Assembly (NCBI GenBank): GCA_029239675.1
Contig: JARBUM010000016.1
Span: 1-61,972, forward strand
Length of the DNA stretch: 61,972 nt
Source: Pelosinus sp.
GTDB taxonomy: Bacteria > Bacillota > Negativicutes > DSM-13327
Reading direction: 5' to 3'
In this document: positions 1 to 8,355 of the stretch, one piece after another
Layout: each line of letters opens with the position of its first letter
Numbering within the stretch: position 1 is the stretch's first letter
Notes under the pieces: model-generated
The model's database searches: none
Told to the model about the DNA's origin: nothing
The model's input: only the letters and a program-made list of their open reading frames with translations
Translations under genes and position numbers: made by a program

Positions 1-77
1 ATAAAGGCTTCTCAGCCGAGGAAAAGGACGTTTTCCTGAGACTATTGAAGAGACTAAATAATAATTTTGACAAATGA
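1..77 (+). CDS. C-terminal end of a MarR-type regulator (partial)
   Basis: Only the last 24 codons are present; the reading frame starts at base 3 and ends at TGA 75-77. The visible tail contains FSAEEKDVFLRLLKRL, which resembles the C-terminal dimerisation helix of MarR-family winged-helix regulators, where a Glu/Asp-rich segment leads into a Leu-rich helix. The DNA-binding part lies outside the window, so the family call rests on this tail alone. A strong terminator follows at 95-135, so this is the end of a transcription unit. Confidence 0.45.
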   Translation, partial: KGFSAEEKDVFLRLLKRLNNNFDK

Positions 78-94
78 AGATATAAAAATCAAGT

Positions 95-135
95 AAACTC
101 CAGCAAAGTAATAAAACTTTGCTGGAGTTTATTTT
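95..135 (+). terminator. Intrinsic terminator after the MarR-type gene
   Basis: A 15-bp stem has arms at 95-109 and 116-130 with a short loop and then a T-rich tract. The left arm is preceded by A-rich sequence, so it may also work weakly on the other strand for the ferredoxin-like gene ending at 179. Confidence 0.8.
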
Positions 136-178
136 AGATAGCACTTAAGAGGGACTGCCCACAGCCGAAAATACAACA

Positions 179-868
179 TTAGGCTTGGTTTTCGATAATA
201 CTTCCGTCAACACCGATGATAACAAAGTCGAAAGGAATGGACTTGCCGCTGTTGACCAACGCTTCGCGCGCAGCATTGACTAACCCGCTGCAACAAGGTT
301 TCTCCATCCGCAGCACAGTGATCCTACTAATGTTATTTGATTGGAAGATTTCCTTTAATTTTTCAGCATAATTGCCATCGTCGAGCTTTGGACAGCCAAT
401 TATAGTAATTTTACCACGCATAAAATCATTGTGAATGGTAGCATATGCGTACGCCGTACAATCTGCTGCAATCAACAGATGAGCATTGTCAAAATAACTG
501 GCAGTTGTAGGAATGAGTTTTATTTGGCAAGGCCATTGCTGTAATTGAGATTCGGTAGATTCTGTTTGCATTGAAGGTTGTTTTTTTACCTCTGCTCTTT
601 CAATTAAATTAGAGTGATTTCCTGGGCAACGAGAAGTTGAGCTTGCTGAAACATTTATTACGTTATTTACGAGGTTTTGCTCTTCCAAAGTAATTGCACC
701 ATTTGGGCATACTGGTAAGCAAATTCCCAGGCCATCGCATTGTGAAGCTGAAATTAATTTCGCTTTACCCCCAACTAACTGTAAAGCCCCTTCATGACAG
801 GCTTGGGTGCAAAGCCCGCATCCGGTACACTTTTCTTCGTCGATTTTACTAATTTTTCGAAGCTGCAT
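179..868 (-). CDS. 4Fe-4S dicluster ferredoxin-like protein
   Basis: A 229-residue cytoplasmic iron-sulfur protein. Residues 1-60 carry two cluster motifs: CTGCGLCTQAC (C14, C17, C20, C24) and the variant CDGLGICLPVCP (C44, C50, C54). The remainder, from about residue 110, is a separate Cys-containing domain with an LLIAADCTAYA segment and a CC pair near the end. Proteins of this build are often found beside Crp/Fnr regulators in anaerobic Firmicutes, as here, and are thought to carry electrons. I start at ATG 868 because AGGAGG precedes it at good spacing; a longer reading frame upstream has no such site and would run into the shared promoter. It is divergent from the regulator at 973. The exact electron partner is unknown. 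Confidence 0.85.
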   Translation of the reverse strand: MQLRKISKIDEEKCTGCGLCTQACHEGALQLVGGKAKLISASQCDGLGICLPVCPNGAITLEEQNLVNNVINVSASSTSRCPGNHSNLIERAEVKKQPSMQTESTESQLQQWPCQIKLIPTTASYFDNAHLLIAADCTAYAYATIHNDFMRGKITIIGCPKLDDGNYAEKLKEIFQSNNISRITVLRMEKPCCSGLVNAAREALVNSGKSIPFDFVIIGVDGSIIENQA

Positions 869-936
869 ATAGTTCCTCCTAATCGATATCATTTGTATTC
901 TTGTCTTTAACTGTAATATAATATAAATAAAAAATC

Positions 937-952
937 GGTAGCTATAGCTACC
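937..952. promoter_or_regulatory. Perfect 16-bp palindrome in the divergent promoter
   Basis: GGTAGCTATAGCTACC is its own reverse complement. It lies between the ferredoxin-like gene and the Crp/Fnr gene, 21 bases before the regulator's start codon and just downstream of an AT-rich TATAAT-like stretch at 917-926. Its position and symmetry fit an operator for a dimeric regulator, most simply the adjacent Crp/Fnr protein. It does not match the classical TTGAT-N4-ATCAA box. Confidence 0.55.
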
Positions 953-972
953 TAAAACGAGGTAGGTGCCCT

Positions 973-1665
973 GTGGATGCAAATATAATAAAGTTTTTAC
1001 GTTCATCGCCTATTTTTCAGGGCATTTCCCCGGATGCATTAGATACCATGCTGGATTGCCTAAAGCCCAAAATATCCAATTATAAAAAGAACAGCTACAT
1101 TGCCGTTGAAGGTGAGCCTTATACTGGTTTAGGTATTTTGTTATCAGGTGAGGCATCGGTAATGAAAGAAGGTGCGTCAGGTAGCCGCATTATTATGGCA
1201 GTGATTGGTCCAGGGGACTTATTTGGAGAAATGATTGCTTTCTCGCCCAAACAAGACTGGCCAGCCTCTGTACTCGCACAGACACCTTGCTCTGTGATGT
1301 TCCTATCTCCTGAGAAAATAATTGGTGAATGCACGAACGCCTGTGCAAGCAACAAACTACTTATCAAAAATATGTTGGCAATTTTATCAACTAAAGCACT
1401 TATGCTGAACCAAAGAGTTGAGTATCTTGCCATCAAAGGTATGCGGGAAAAAATAAGTGTCTATTTGCTTGAGCAATACAAGATAAACAAGAAAAATACC
1501 TTTACTCTGCCCTTGAAACGCAATGAATTAGCTGATTTTCTCAATGTTTCCCGAACGGCTCTCTCTCGGGAGCTAGGACGTATGCGCGACGAGGGGATTA
1601 TCGAATTTTATCGAACTTCGGTTAAAATTAATAATCTGAACGTGCTGAGAAAAGGCGCAGAATAG
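973..1665 (+). CDS. Crp/Fnr family transcriptional regulator
   Basis: A 230-residue dimeric DNA-binding regulator. Residues about 15-120 form the cyclic-nucleotide-binding-like beta roll (GEPYTGLGILLSGEA and GPGDLFGEM motifs). Residues about 130-160 are the dimer helix, and 178-218 the winged helix with NELADFLNVSRTALSREL. It lacks the N-terminal cysteine cluster of true FNR, so it probably senses a small molecule or redox state by another route. The start is GTG 973 after a GAGGTAG-like site. It is divergent from a ferredoxin-like gene with a perfect palindrome between them, a layout seen for redox or nitrosative-stress (HcpR-like) regulators; that specific role is inferred. Confidence 0.9.
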   Translation: MDANIIKFLRSSPIFQGISPDALDTMLDCLKPKISNYKKNSYIAVEGEPYTGLGILLSGEASVMKEGASGSRIIMAVIGPGDLFGEMIAFSPKQDWPASVLAQTPCSVMFLSPEKIIGECTNACASNKLLIKNMLAILSTKALMLNQRVEYLAIKGMREKISVYLLEQYKINKKNTFTLPLKRNELADFLNVSRTALSRELGRMRDEGIIEFYRTSVKINNLNVLRKGAE

Positions 1666-1677
1666 GGTGAGATACAA

Positions 1678-1702
1678 TTATAAACGGCCTTTTCGTTTAT
1701 AA
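1678..1702 (+). other. Hairpin after the Crp/Fnr gene
   Basis: A 9-bp stem (TTATAAACG paired with CGTTTATAA) with a 7-base loop lies just after the regulator stop. There is no T-run, so it is at best a weak terminator. Confidence 0.35.
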
Positions 1703-1822
1703 GCGTCCTTCATATTAATAATGTGAATCTCAATGAGCATTGATCTAGTACTTAAATGTCATCTAGTGGATTGTTTAGTTCTAATAAAGGTTACTTTAAC
1801 CATGATAAGGGAGGAAACAAAG

Positions 1823-2425
1823 ATGTCTTTGCCATTACGTATCATTTTTGACTTTTCGTGTCCATATTGTTATGTTGCATGGGGATCTGTTCAAAAATTA
1901 AAAGAAAAAATATCCATGGAGGATGAGTGGGTAGGCTGGGAGATCCATCCTGATCTTCCCAAGAAGGGGCGAACCATTCAGGAGGTAATCCCTGGTATTC
2001 GTTTAGATGAAAGCCAGCAGGCGCTAAATGAGCTTGGTGCACCTGTAGGCCTTGTTCCTGGGAATAAGCAGCTTGTTCCCAATACGCGTCTGGCTTTGCA
2101 GGGACTGGAGTTTTCTCGTGATCATGGCAAAATGCAAGAATGGGTCGCTGAGGTTTATAAGGCAAGCTTTGTGCTGGACAAGAATATTGGTGAGATGGAT
2201 ATCTTGGTTGGGATCGCTGATCAGATTGGCTTGGATACAGCAGCATTCCAGCAAGCCTTAGCAAGTGATCTCTATCTTGAAACTTTACTAAAGAATGACC
2301 GAGAATGTATGGAAAAACAGTTGCAATGGGTTCCTACTATTTTTGTTGGGCAAGAGAAAGTATTTGAAGGTGCTGTTACTTACGAAGTCTTTGAAAAGAC
2401 ACTAGTAGCCTTGGATAAGCCCTAG
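1823..2425 (+). CDS. DsbA-family thiol oxidoreductase (FrnE-like)
   Basis: A 200-residue thioredoxin-fold protein of the DsbA/2-hydroxychromene-2-carboxylate isomerase group. The CPYC redox motif sits near the N-terminus (FDFSCPYCYVAWG), and the helical insertion and C-terminal WVPTIFVG cis-Pro segment fit FrnE-like proteins. There is no signal peptide, so it acts in the cytoplasm, probably as a dithiol-disulfide isomerase or conjugate isomerase. I start at ATG 1823 because AGGGAGG lies just upstream; a longer in-frame extension has no ribosome binding site. It is followed by a YgiN-like and a CGGC-like gene on the same strand, suggesting a small redox or electrophile stress cluster. Confidence 0.85.
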   Translation: MSLPLRIIFDFSCPYCYVAWGSVQKLKEKISMEDEWVGWEIHPDLPKKGRTIQEVIPGIRLDESQQALNELGAPVGLVPGNKQLVPNTRLALQGLEFSRDHGKMQEWVAEVYKASFVLDKNIGEMDILVGIADQIGLDTAAFQQALASDLYLETLLKNDRECMEKQLQWVPTIFVGQEKVFEGAVTYEVFEKTLVALDKP

Positions 2426-2514
2426 GGATTTTTAAGTAGGAATTATTTGCAGGAGTATGTATTTTAACAGCAAAGAATATAATAAAAAAGTAATAACTTG
2501 GGGAGCGTGAATCC

Positions 2515-2811
2515 ATGCTAATTGTAATAGCAAGAATGACAGTGAAAACAGGGAAAAAGGCTGAAATATTTGCCTTGGCCCAAGATTTGATAACAGCCAC
2601 TCGTGCAGAAGAAAAATGTTTAAGTTATGAGCTGCTGGATGATCCATATGATGGAAATAGTTGCGTTTTTGTCGAGAAGTGGACAGACAAAGAGGCTCTT
2701 GTACAGCATCTTCAGACACCTCATATTAATGATTGGCGGCAAAAATCAGAAAATCTATTAGCAGGAAAAACGACTATTGAGCTTTATCAGTCAGAAGAAA
2801 CCACTTTCTGA
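2515..2811 (+). CDS. ABM-domain protein, putative quinol monooxygenase (YgiN-like)
   Basis: A 98-residue protein matching the whole antibiotic-biosynthesis-monooxygenase (ABM) fold: beta strand MLIVIARMTVKTGKK, helix, then LSYELLDDPYDGNSCVFVEKW and a final helix with HLQTPH. Members act as cofactor-free monooxygenases on quinols or as small dimeric electrophile-stress proteins. It is a single-domain protein of the family's usual length. It lies 90 bases after the DsbA-like gene and may be co-transcribed with it. The substrate cannot be read from the sequence. Confidence 0.85.
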   Translation: MLIVIARMTVKTGKKAEIFALAQDLITATRAEEKCLSYELLDDPYDGNSCVFVEKWTDKEALVQHLQTPHINDWRQKSENLLAGKTTIELYQSEETTF

Positions 2812-2899
2812 CGAAACACATACTATGTATGTGAGCAAAGCAGAAATGATATCATCACGGAATCAACTATAGTTATGAATACAAAAACGAGGGTGAAGT

Positions 2900-3244
2900 A
2901 TGAAAATTGCTATATTAGTCAGGGAAGAGACCATGAAGCGTTGTACTGGTAAAGGCTGTCTTAACGCTTTTTTTCAGAGAAAGGACGCTTTTGAGAGATA
3001 CGAGGATACGATTGAACTTGTAACTTTTTCTCACGCTGACGGCGATATTGATCATAAGATTGAGACGATGATAAAAAACGGTGTGGATGTGGTGCATTTG
3101 TCTACCTGTATGCGGGGGAAAGCAGCAAATTATGAAGCATTGGCAAAACGTCTTGGTGAACATTTCGATGTTGTTGGATATACCCATGGATCAAAGGAAG
3201 GCAAGGGGCAAGATACAATCATCATTAATAAGAGTTGTTGTTAA
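2900..3244 (+). CDS. CGGC-domain-like protein lacking the CGGC motif
   Basis: A 114-residue protein resembling the small CGGC-domain family thought to bind metal or act in redox. It shares the N-terminal RCTGKGCLNAF region with paired Cys, the FERYED segment, and VVHLSTCMRGK. The position where the diagnostic CGGC normally occurs reads SHADGD instead, so the name-giving cysteines are absent while C14, C19 and the STC cysteine remain; a CC pair ends the protein. It is preceded by AGGGTGAAGT and followed by a terminator. It is probably a divergent family member with altered metal or thiol chemistry. Confidence 0.7.
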   Translation: MKIAILVREETMKRCTGKGCLNAFFQRKDAFERYEDTIELVTFSHADGDIDHKIETMIKNGVDVVHLSTCMRGKAANYEALAKRLGEHFDVVGYTHGSKEGKGQDTIIINKSCC

Positions 3245-3296
3245 AGTAAAAAATGGAGTTACCCCTTAGTAAAACATGGATTAGGCCAGTAAAAAA

Positions 3297-3350
3297 TAAA
3301 AGGACAAGTCTCTTGTTTTGAAAAGCAAGAAACCTGTCCTTTTGTCTAAT
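3297..3350 (+). terminator. Intrinsic terminator after the CGGC-like gene
   Basis: A long stem (AAAAGGACA paired with TGTCCTTTT, continued through CTTG/CAAG) ends in a TTTTG tract. It also faces the TSUP gene ending at 3451 and could serve both strands. Confidence 0.75.
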
Positions 3351-3450
3351 CCTTATTTATCAGCAAGCAGAATTCAAAGATGAATCGTGTTCCTTTTAGA
3401 TTGCCCCAAGTTCATATTATTAACTCAATAGAACTCTTTATGAAACCTGT

Positions 3451-4215
3451 TTAATGTAAAAGATCCCACAATTGTTTTCCTATTAATAATGTTGTTACAG
3501 CTATAAACAGTGGTTTAACATAAGCAGCACCTTTGGTAATCGCAAACTTGGAACCCACAATAGCACCGATAATCATTGCAATGCCCATGCTAAAACCATA
3601 GACATAATTGACTGAACCAGCTAAGAGAAAAGTCGCCACTGCACCCAGATTGCTCGCTAAATTGAGCGCCTTGGCATTTCCTGCTGCTACCACAAAATCA
3701 AAACCAAGCATCAAAAATACAAAGATTAGAAATGATCCTGCTCCCGGGCCGAAAAAACCGTCATAAAAACCCAGCACAAAAGCAGCACACCCTCCTAAGA
3801 TACCGACTCTTTTATTAATACCTTTATAAGTAGACGTATCGCCCCAATCCTTCTTGAAAACCGTGTAAATAGCAACTAAAACCAGCATGACCACAACTAA
3901 TGGTTTCAAAAATTCAGGAGGAATCAGCCTTACCGTATACGCTCCCAGTATGGAGCCAATTAAAGACAAGGGAAAAAGATATTTAACTAATCCAAGATCC
4001 ATCTTTCCTGAACGCAAAAAGGAGATACTGCTTGTACTGGAACAGCATATAGAAGCAAGTTTGTTAGTCCCTAATACAACACTGGGAGGCAATCCTGTCA
4101 TGAGCAATGCTGGCATGGAAATTAAACCGCCACCACCAACAACAGAGTCTATAAAAGCAGCAATAAAACCTGCTCCCAATAAAAAACTAAGCATTTCCAT
4201 ACTAAGATGATCCAT
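3451..4215 (-). CDS. TSUP (TauE/SafE) family membrane transporter
   Basis: A 254-residue integral membrane protein with about eight hydrophobic segments and the family's signature glycine-rich start (GFIAAFIDSVVGGGGLISMP) and a second internal GFYDGFFGPGAGSF repeat. TSUP proteins export or import small organic anions such as sulfite, taurine breakdown products or organosulfonates. The ATG at 4215 follows AGGAGGG at good spacing. It is divergent from a LysR regulator at 4477, a common arrangement in which the regulator controls the transporter; the substrate is not evident. Confidence 0.9.
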   Translation of the reverse strand: MDHLSMEMLSFLLGAGFIAAFIDSVVGGGGLISMPALLMTGLPPSVVLGTNKLASICCSSTSSISFLRSGKMDLGLVKYLFPLSLIGSILGAYTVRLIPPEFLKPLVVVMLVLVAIYTVFKKDWGDTSTYKGINKRVGILGGCAAFVLGFYDGFFGPGAGSFLIFVFLMLGFDFVVAAGNAKALNLASNLGAVATFLLAGSVNYVYGFSMGIAMIIGAIVGSKFAITKGAAYVKPLFIAVTTLLIGKQLWDLLH

Positions 4216-4476
4216 AATGATTACCCTCCTATTTTACCAATCGTAGATGTTTTTAATATTTTTTTAGATTTACAGATATTGCACAAAATTTTGAATGATA
4301 ATTACTTACTTTTGCTGCGTTTTAATAGTGCCGTTGCAAGTCTTATTTTATTCTGCAGACACTTATTCGTGCCGTCCCTTGAATTTATTATAGACAGTGC
4401 TTATACTTAAAGTAAAACAAATTAAATTCATTAATAATATGCAAAATCTTAATATTTAAATAGAGGGGCAATCATA

Positions 4477-5379
4477 ATGAATATTGATGACATTCAAGCA
4501 TTTTTAGCGGTTGTCTCTAATCAGAGTTTGACAAAGGCTGCTGAAATGCTTCACTTATCCCAGTCTTCTGTAAGTCACCGCCTTAAGAATCTCGAACAAG
4601 AACTTGACCTAGTTCTTGTTCAACGAGGAAAAGGATTAAAAACGATTGCGCTTACTCCTGCTGGTGAAGATTTTATTCTAGTTGCTGAAAAATGGATTCA
4701 GTTGTTACTAGAAACCCAATCATTAAAATCACGTACTAGATTGTCTTTGTCAATTGGTGCAGTTGATAGTGTAAATACCTACTTGCTGCCGAATCTTTAT
4801 CAGCAGATAATCTGTCAACATCCTACCATGCGCTTACATATCTATACCCAAAATTCAACGGATCTTTATGACTTAATTGAACAAAGGGCAATCGATATTG
4901 CTTTTGTTTTACATGAGAGAATTATAAAAAATATCGAGGTATCTCCATTCTTTGCCGAGCCGATGGTCGTCATTCGCTTAGCCTTGCCGGAGCACCTAGC
5001 TGTTCCAAACATTCATCCACAGCAACTAAATCCCCAGGATGAATTGTACCATGACTGGTTTCCAGCCTATCAAATTTGGCACAACAAATGGTGGGATCCT
5101 TTTCAATCATCTCATATTCAGGTAAGCAACGGCCCCATGGTTTTACCTCTGCTTCGAACACGAAAACAATGGGCAATTGTTCCCTTGTCGATCGCTCAAT
5201 CCAAGGCAACAACTAATCAGTATACCATTCAAAAACTGATTGATCCTCCGCCTGACCGAATCTGTTATAAACTGACCCATAAATTTGCTAAGTCCAGAAC
5301 AAAAGAAGCAGAGGCCATTTTTGATACTTTTGCTGCAGAACTTCTCGAACAAATTGATTATCTAACAAAATATAGTTGA
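4477..5379 (+). CDS. LysR-family transcriptional regulator
   Basis: A 300-residue LysR regulator. Residues 1-60 are the winged HTH (IDDIQAFLAVVSNQSLTKAAEMLHLSQSSVSHRL), followed by the linker helix and a periplasmic-binding-like effector domain from about residue 90. It is divergent from the TSUP transporter, so it probably controls that gene in response to its substrate (inferred). The 261-base gap between them is AT-rich; I saw no clear T-N11-A box I would defend. The SD GAGGGGC lies before ATG 4477. Confidence 0.92.
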   Translation: MNIDDIQAFLAVVSNQSLTKAAEMLHLSQSSVSHRLKNLEQELDLVLVQRGKGLKTIALTPAGEDFILVAEKWIQLLLETQSLKSRTRLSLSIGAVDSVNTYLLPNLYQQIICQHPTMRLHIYTQNSTDLYDLIEQRAIDIAFVLHERIIKNIEVSPFFAEPMVVIRLALPEHLAVPNIHPQQLNPQDELYHDWFPAYQIWHNKWWDPFQSSHIQVSNGPMVLPLLRTRKQWAIVPLSIAQSKATTNQYTIQKLIDPPPDRICYKLTHKFAKSRTKEAEAIFDTFAAELLEQIDYLTKYS

Positions 5380-5451
5380 TATTTCCAAAAGCTCAATGGG
5401 GGAGATTGTAGCAATATAAATAAAGAATAAACGTATAAGGAGGAAATTAAA

Positions 5452-6093
5452 ATGAAAATTGGTGTTATTGGCGCAAGTGGTAAAGCTGGAAGTCTAATCG
5501 TAAAGGAAGCTGTTACTAGAGGGCATGATGTAACGGCTATTGTTAGAAAGGATTACAAGAATACAGAGCAAAATGTGAAAGTATTAAAGAAAGATGTTTT
5601 CGATTTATCCACTGAAGATATAAAGGGATTGGATGTTATTGTAAATGCATTCGGAGCAGCCCCAGGTCAAGAACATCTTCATGTGGAGGCAGGCAGAAGG
5701 CTAATTGATACTCTGAAGAAAACACCTAATACAAGATTAGTTGTTGTTGGAGGGGCTGGGAGTTTATTTGTGAATGAGGAAAAGACAATACGTCTTATGG
5801 ATACAAAAGAATTTCCTGCAGAATATAAGGCAACAGCACAGAATCAAGGTGAAAATCTTAAAGATCTCCAAAAAGCTAGCAATGTAAAGTGGACATTTAT
5901 TAGTCCGGCCATTTTCTTTAATCCGGCAGGGAAAAGAACCGGTTCTTATAAGCTAGGTAACGACAATGTTACATTGAATGCTAAAGGTGAAAGCTATATC
6001 AGCTATGCAGACTATGCTATTGCTATGTTAGATGAGATCGAAAATCCAAAACATATAAATCAAAGATTTACTGTAGTAGCTGAAGCGGAATAA
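5452..6093 (+). CDS. NAD(P)-binding oxidoreductase (NmrA/YwnB-like)
   Basis: A 213-residue Rossmann-fold protein of the atypical SDR (NAD(P)H-binding, NmrA-like) group. The nucleotide-binding start is MKIGVIGASGKAGSLIVKEA, with the GxxGxxG motif at residues 7-13. Later features are VVVGGAGSLFV and a WTFISPA segment. No classical YxxxK catalytic pair is evident, as in many members that act as redox sensors or flavin/quinone reductases. AAGGAGG precedes ATG 5452. It is followed by a strong terminator, so it is probably monocistronic or ends the LysR transcript. Confidence 0.88.
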   Translation: MKIGVIGASGKAGSLIVKEAVTRGHDVTAIVRKDYKNTEQNVKVLKKDVFDLSTEDIKGLDVIVNAFGAAPGQEHLHVEAGRRLIDTLKKTPNTRLVVVGGAGSLFVNEEKTIRLMDTKEFPAEYKATAQNQGENLKDLQKASNVKWTFISPAIFFNPAGKRTGSYKLGNDNVTLNAKGESYISYADYAIAMLDEIENPKHINQRFTVVAEAE

Positions 6094-6129
6094 CAGAAAA
6101 AAGCTAAGAAAATTTGGGACGGTTTATGC

Positions 6130-6160
6130 TCGCCTAGACGTATGTCTAGGCGAATTTTTT
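6130..6160 (+). terminator. Intrinsic terminator
   Basis: A 10-bp perfect stem (TCGCCTAGAC / GTCTAGGCGA) with a 4-base loop is followed directly by A and TTTTTT. Confidence 0.92.
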
Positions 6161-6200
6161 ATGCTATAGAAATAGTCAATTGAGGTTCTTCTTGCAGGAA

Positions 6201-6226
6201 TAGGCATAAATAAGATCTTATGCCTA
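6201..6226 (+). other. Hairpin in the long leader before the lactate permease
   Basis: TAGGCATAA and TTATGCCTA (9 bp) face each other across 8 bases, followed by TAAAAAATA. The 317 bases between the terminator at 6130 and the permease otherwise show only AT-rich sequence. The hairpin could be a weak terminator or part of a regulated leader. Confidence 0.3.
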
Positions 6227-6477
6227 TAAAAAATATAGAATAAATGTAAAAAAAAGTAAAACAGGAAGGATATTCTAAAAAATCAGAGAATTCAATAAAC
6301 AAAACATAAGTAGAGTGAGATTCTACGAGTGTTTGTTATTTAATGTGGGAGTAGGCTGTATATAATGATAATCAGAAAGGCAAAAGAATTACAGCTAGTC
6401 CTGTATGTAGATAGGGAGGTGAAATGACTTTAGAATATTACCGGTGGTATAACTAAATAGAAAAGGGAGGATAAAAA

Positions 6478-8103
6478 ATGGATGCATTAATTGCAGCGTT
6501 GCCATTATTTGTTTTTATGATTGGACTGCCAGTATTGATGAAGCCTGCTGTTAAAGTAGCTCCAGTAGCCTGGGTAGTTACTATCTTATTGGCTATATTT
6601 TACTTTGGATTCCCAGCCCAGGTGACTTTATTAGCCGCTGTACAGGGGGCTATAACCGGTATTTTTCCTATTATGTATATCCCATTCGGTGCTATTGTTG
6701 TTTATAATGTATTGAAATCAACTGGGTGGATGGATAAGATGCAGAATGCTATGGGATCACTGACGTGCGACCGTCGGGCTCAGGCACTACTCATCGGTTT
6801 TGGCTTCAGTGCTTTCTTAGAAGGTATTTGTGGTTTCGGTGCACCGGTTGCTATTCCAGCTAGTATCTTGGTTGGATTAGGTTATGATCCCATGATGGCG
6901 GCCTTGGTCTGCCTGATCGCAAATACTGGTCCAGTACCTTTTGGATCTTTGGCGATTCCTACGGATGTTTTGGCTTTGACGACTCAATTGGACTTTATGA
7001 AGTTATCGCAAATGACTGGACGGCTAATGGCACCACTGGCATTTATCATGTCTTTCGCCACCGTTTTCGTTATGTCCGGACTAAAAGGAATGACTGGCAT
7101 AATACCTGCTATAGTAATCACAGGTCTTAGCTTTTCTATAGTAGAATTTGCAGTTAGTAATCTCCTTGGTGCAACCTTAGCAAGTATACTAGGAGCCCTT
7201 GTTTGTCTGGGTTGTCTGTCTGTCTATCTATATAATCAGAGGGTAGATGGATACTGGGTATTTCCTGGAGAAAAGAACCCTGGTGTTTGTAATACAAAAG
7301 ATATTAATTTTAAGGAATTGGCAATGTCCTGGTTACCCTATATTCTTCTCGCCCTAATCGTTATTGCCTTTAATCTTCCATCGACCAGACCCATATTCGC
7401 TGGCAAGGTACCTGGCTCGGAGTGGTTACTGATTAAGAGTTATATTTACAACCCGAATAAGATCTATGCTTTTACCTGGTTGCAAAGTCCTGGAACCATT
7501 ATGCTTATTGCTGGATTGATTTCTTTCCGATTCATGAACATTCGGTTTAGTGAATTTAGCAAACAATTTAGCTTGACCTTCAAACAAATGGTGCCAGCTT
7601 TTATTACCGTAGCTTGTATTCTTTCTATTTCTGAAGTGATGAACATGGCGTTGCCTATTATTGATGTTAAGACAAAACTTACAGTTTGGGCTAGTTCTAC
7701 GGGTGCTGCCCAACCATCCATGATTGCCATTATGGCTAAAAGTCTAGTAGCTACTGTGGATCAGCAACTTATGCCTTTCCTCAGTCCGATGATCGGTGCT
7801 TTAGGAGTATTTATTACTGGTAGTAATACATCGGCCAATGCATTATTTGGTAATCTACAAGCCCTTACTGCACAAGGACTTGGAATATCCGATATATTGA
7901 TAGCATCTGCTGGAAGTGCTGGAGCTTCTGCCGGTAAGATGATTTCACCCCAAAGTATTGTTATTGCAGCTACCGCTGTTGGTCTGCTGGGCAAAGAGGG
8001 TCTTATTATGCGCAGAACCATCAAATTTGCCATTCCCTATGTCCTTTTCCTTGGTTTCATGGTCTGGCTGTATAGCTTCGTATTTCCTGGATTGGTGCCC
8101 TAA
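6478..8103 (+). CDS. lctP: L-lactate permease
   Basis: A 541-residue polytopic membrane protein of the LldP/LctP lactate permease family, importing lactate with protons. About 12-14 hydrophobic segments span the whole length. Family hallmarks are the LEGICGFGAPVAIP and GSNTSANALFGNLQ segments and the C-terminal SAGASAGKMISPQSI. Full family length with no disruption. AAGGGAGG precedes ATG 6478. It is closed by an unusual nested terminator at 8133. A LUD-domain (lactate utilisation) protein lies 12 kb away, so lactate metabolism is plausible for the host. Confidence 0.95.
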   Translation: MDALIAALPLFVFMIGLPVLMKPAVKVAPVAWVVTILLAIFYFGFPAQVTLLAAVQGAITGIFPIMYIPFGAIVVYNVLKSTGWMDKMQNAMGSLTCDRRAQALLIGFGFSAFLEGICGFGAPVAIPASILVGLGYDPMMAALVCLIANTGPVPFGSLAIPTDVLALTTQLDFMKLSQMTGRLMAPLAFIMSFATVFVMSGLKGMTGIIPAIVITGLSFSIVEFAVSNLLGATLASILGALVCLGCLSVYLYNQRVDGYWVFPGEKNPGVCNTKDINFKELAMSWLPYILLALIVIAFNLPSTRPIFAGKVPGSEWLLIKSYIYNPNKIYAFTWLQSPGTIMLIAGLISFRFMNIRFSEFSKQFSLTFKQMVPAFITVACILSISEVMNMALPIIDVKTKLTVWASSTGAAQPSMIAIMAKSLVATVDQQLMPFLSPMIGALGVFITGSNTSANALFGNLQALTAQGLGISDILIASAGSAGASAGKMISPQSIVIAATAVGLLGKEGLIMRRTIKFAIPYVLFLGFMVWLYSFVFPGLVP

Positions 8104-8132
8104 GTTTTAAAGCAATAAGTGTTGATAGAACC

Positions 8133-8205
8133 AATTGCCCCTATAACCGATAAAAAACCTCCCACAACGGGGAGGTTTTCTATCGGTTATAGGGGCAATT
8201 TTTGA
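8133..8205 (+). terminator. Nested double-stem terminator after lctP
   Basis: An outer 20-bp perfect stem (arms 8133-8152 and 8181-8200) encloses an inner hairpin AACCTCCC / GGGGAGGTT that is itself followed by TTTTC. A T-rich tract (TTTTTGATTTTT) follows the outer arm. Either stem could terminate. Confidence 0.88.
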
Positions 8206-8305
8206 TTTTTAGCGCGTCATCAGCAGGACGATAAAGGACGTTCCCCCTCCACGCCATTCAGTTGGTGTCAAACTGATTGACAAGAAAGCTAAGATAAGAT
8301 AGAAT

Positions 8306-8336
8306 CAATTCGATACTTATCGAATTGTAATATAAT
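8306..8336 (+). promoter_or_regulatory. Operator-promoter of the ArsR-type gene
   Basis: CAATTCGATA and TATCGAATTG form a perfect 10-2-10 inverted repeat at 8306-8327, followed 3 bases later by TATAAT (8331-8336). The repeat covers the promoter spacer and resembles the partially palindromic sites of ArsR/SmtB repressors, so it is probably the autoregulatory operator. Confidence 0.7.
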
Positions 8337-8355
8337 TAATTGCGGGGATGTAAAA

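Noticed and set aside
4207..4410. 67-codon plus-strand ORF between the TSUP and LysR genes
   Set aside because: No SD, overlaps the TSUP start and promoter region, and its composition is not protein-like.
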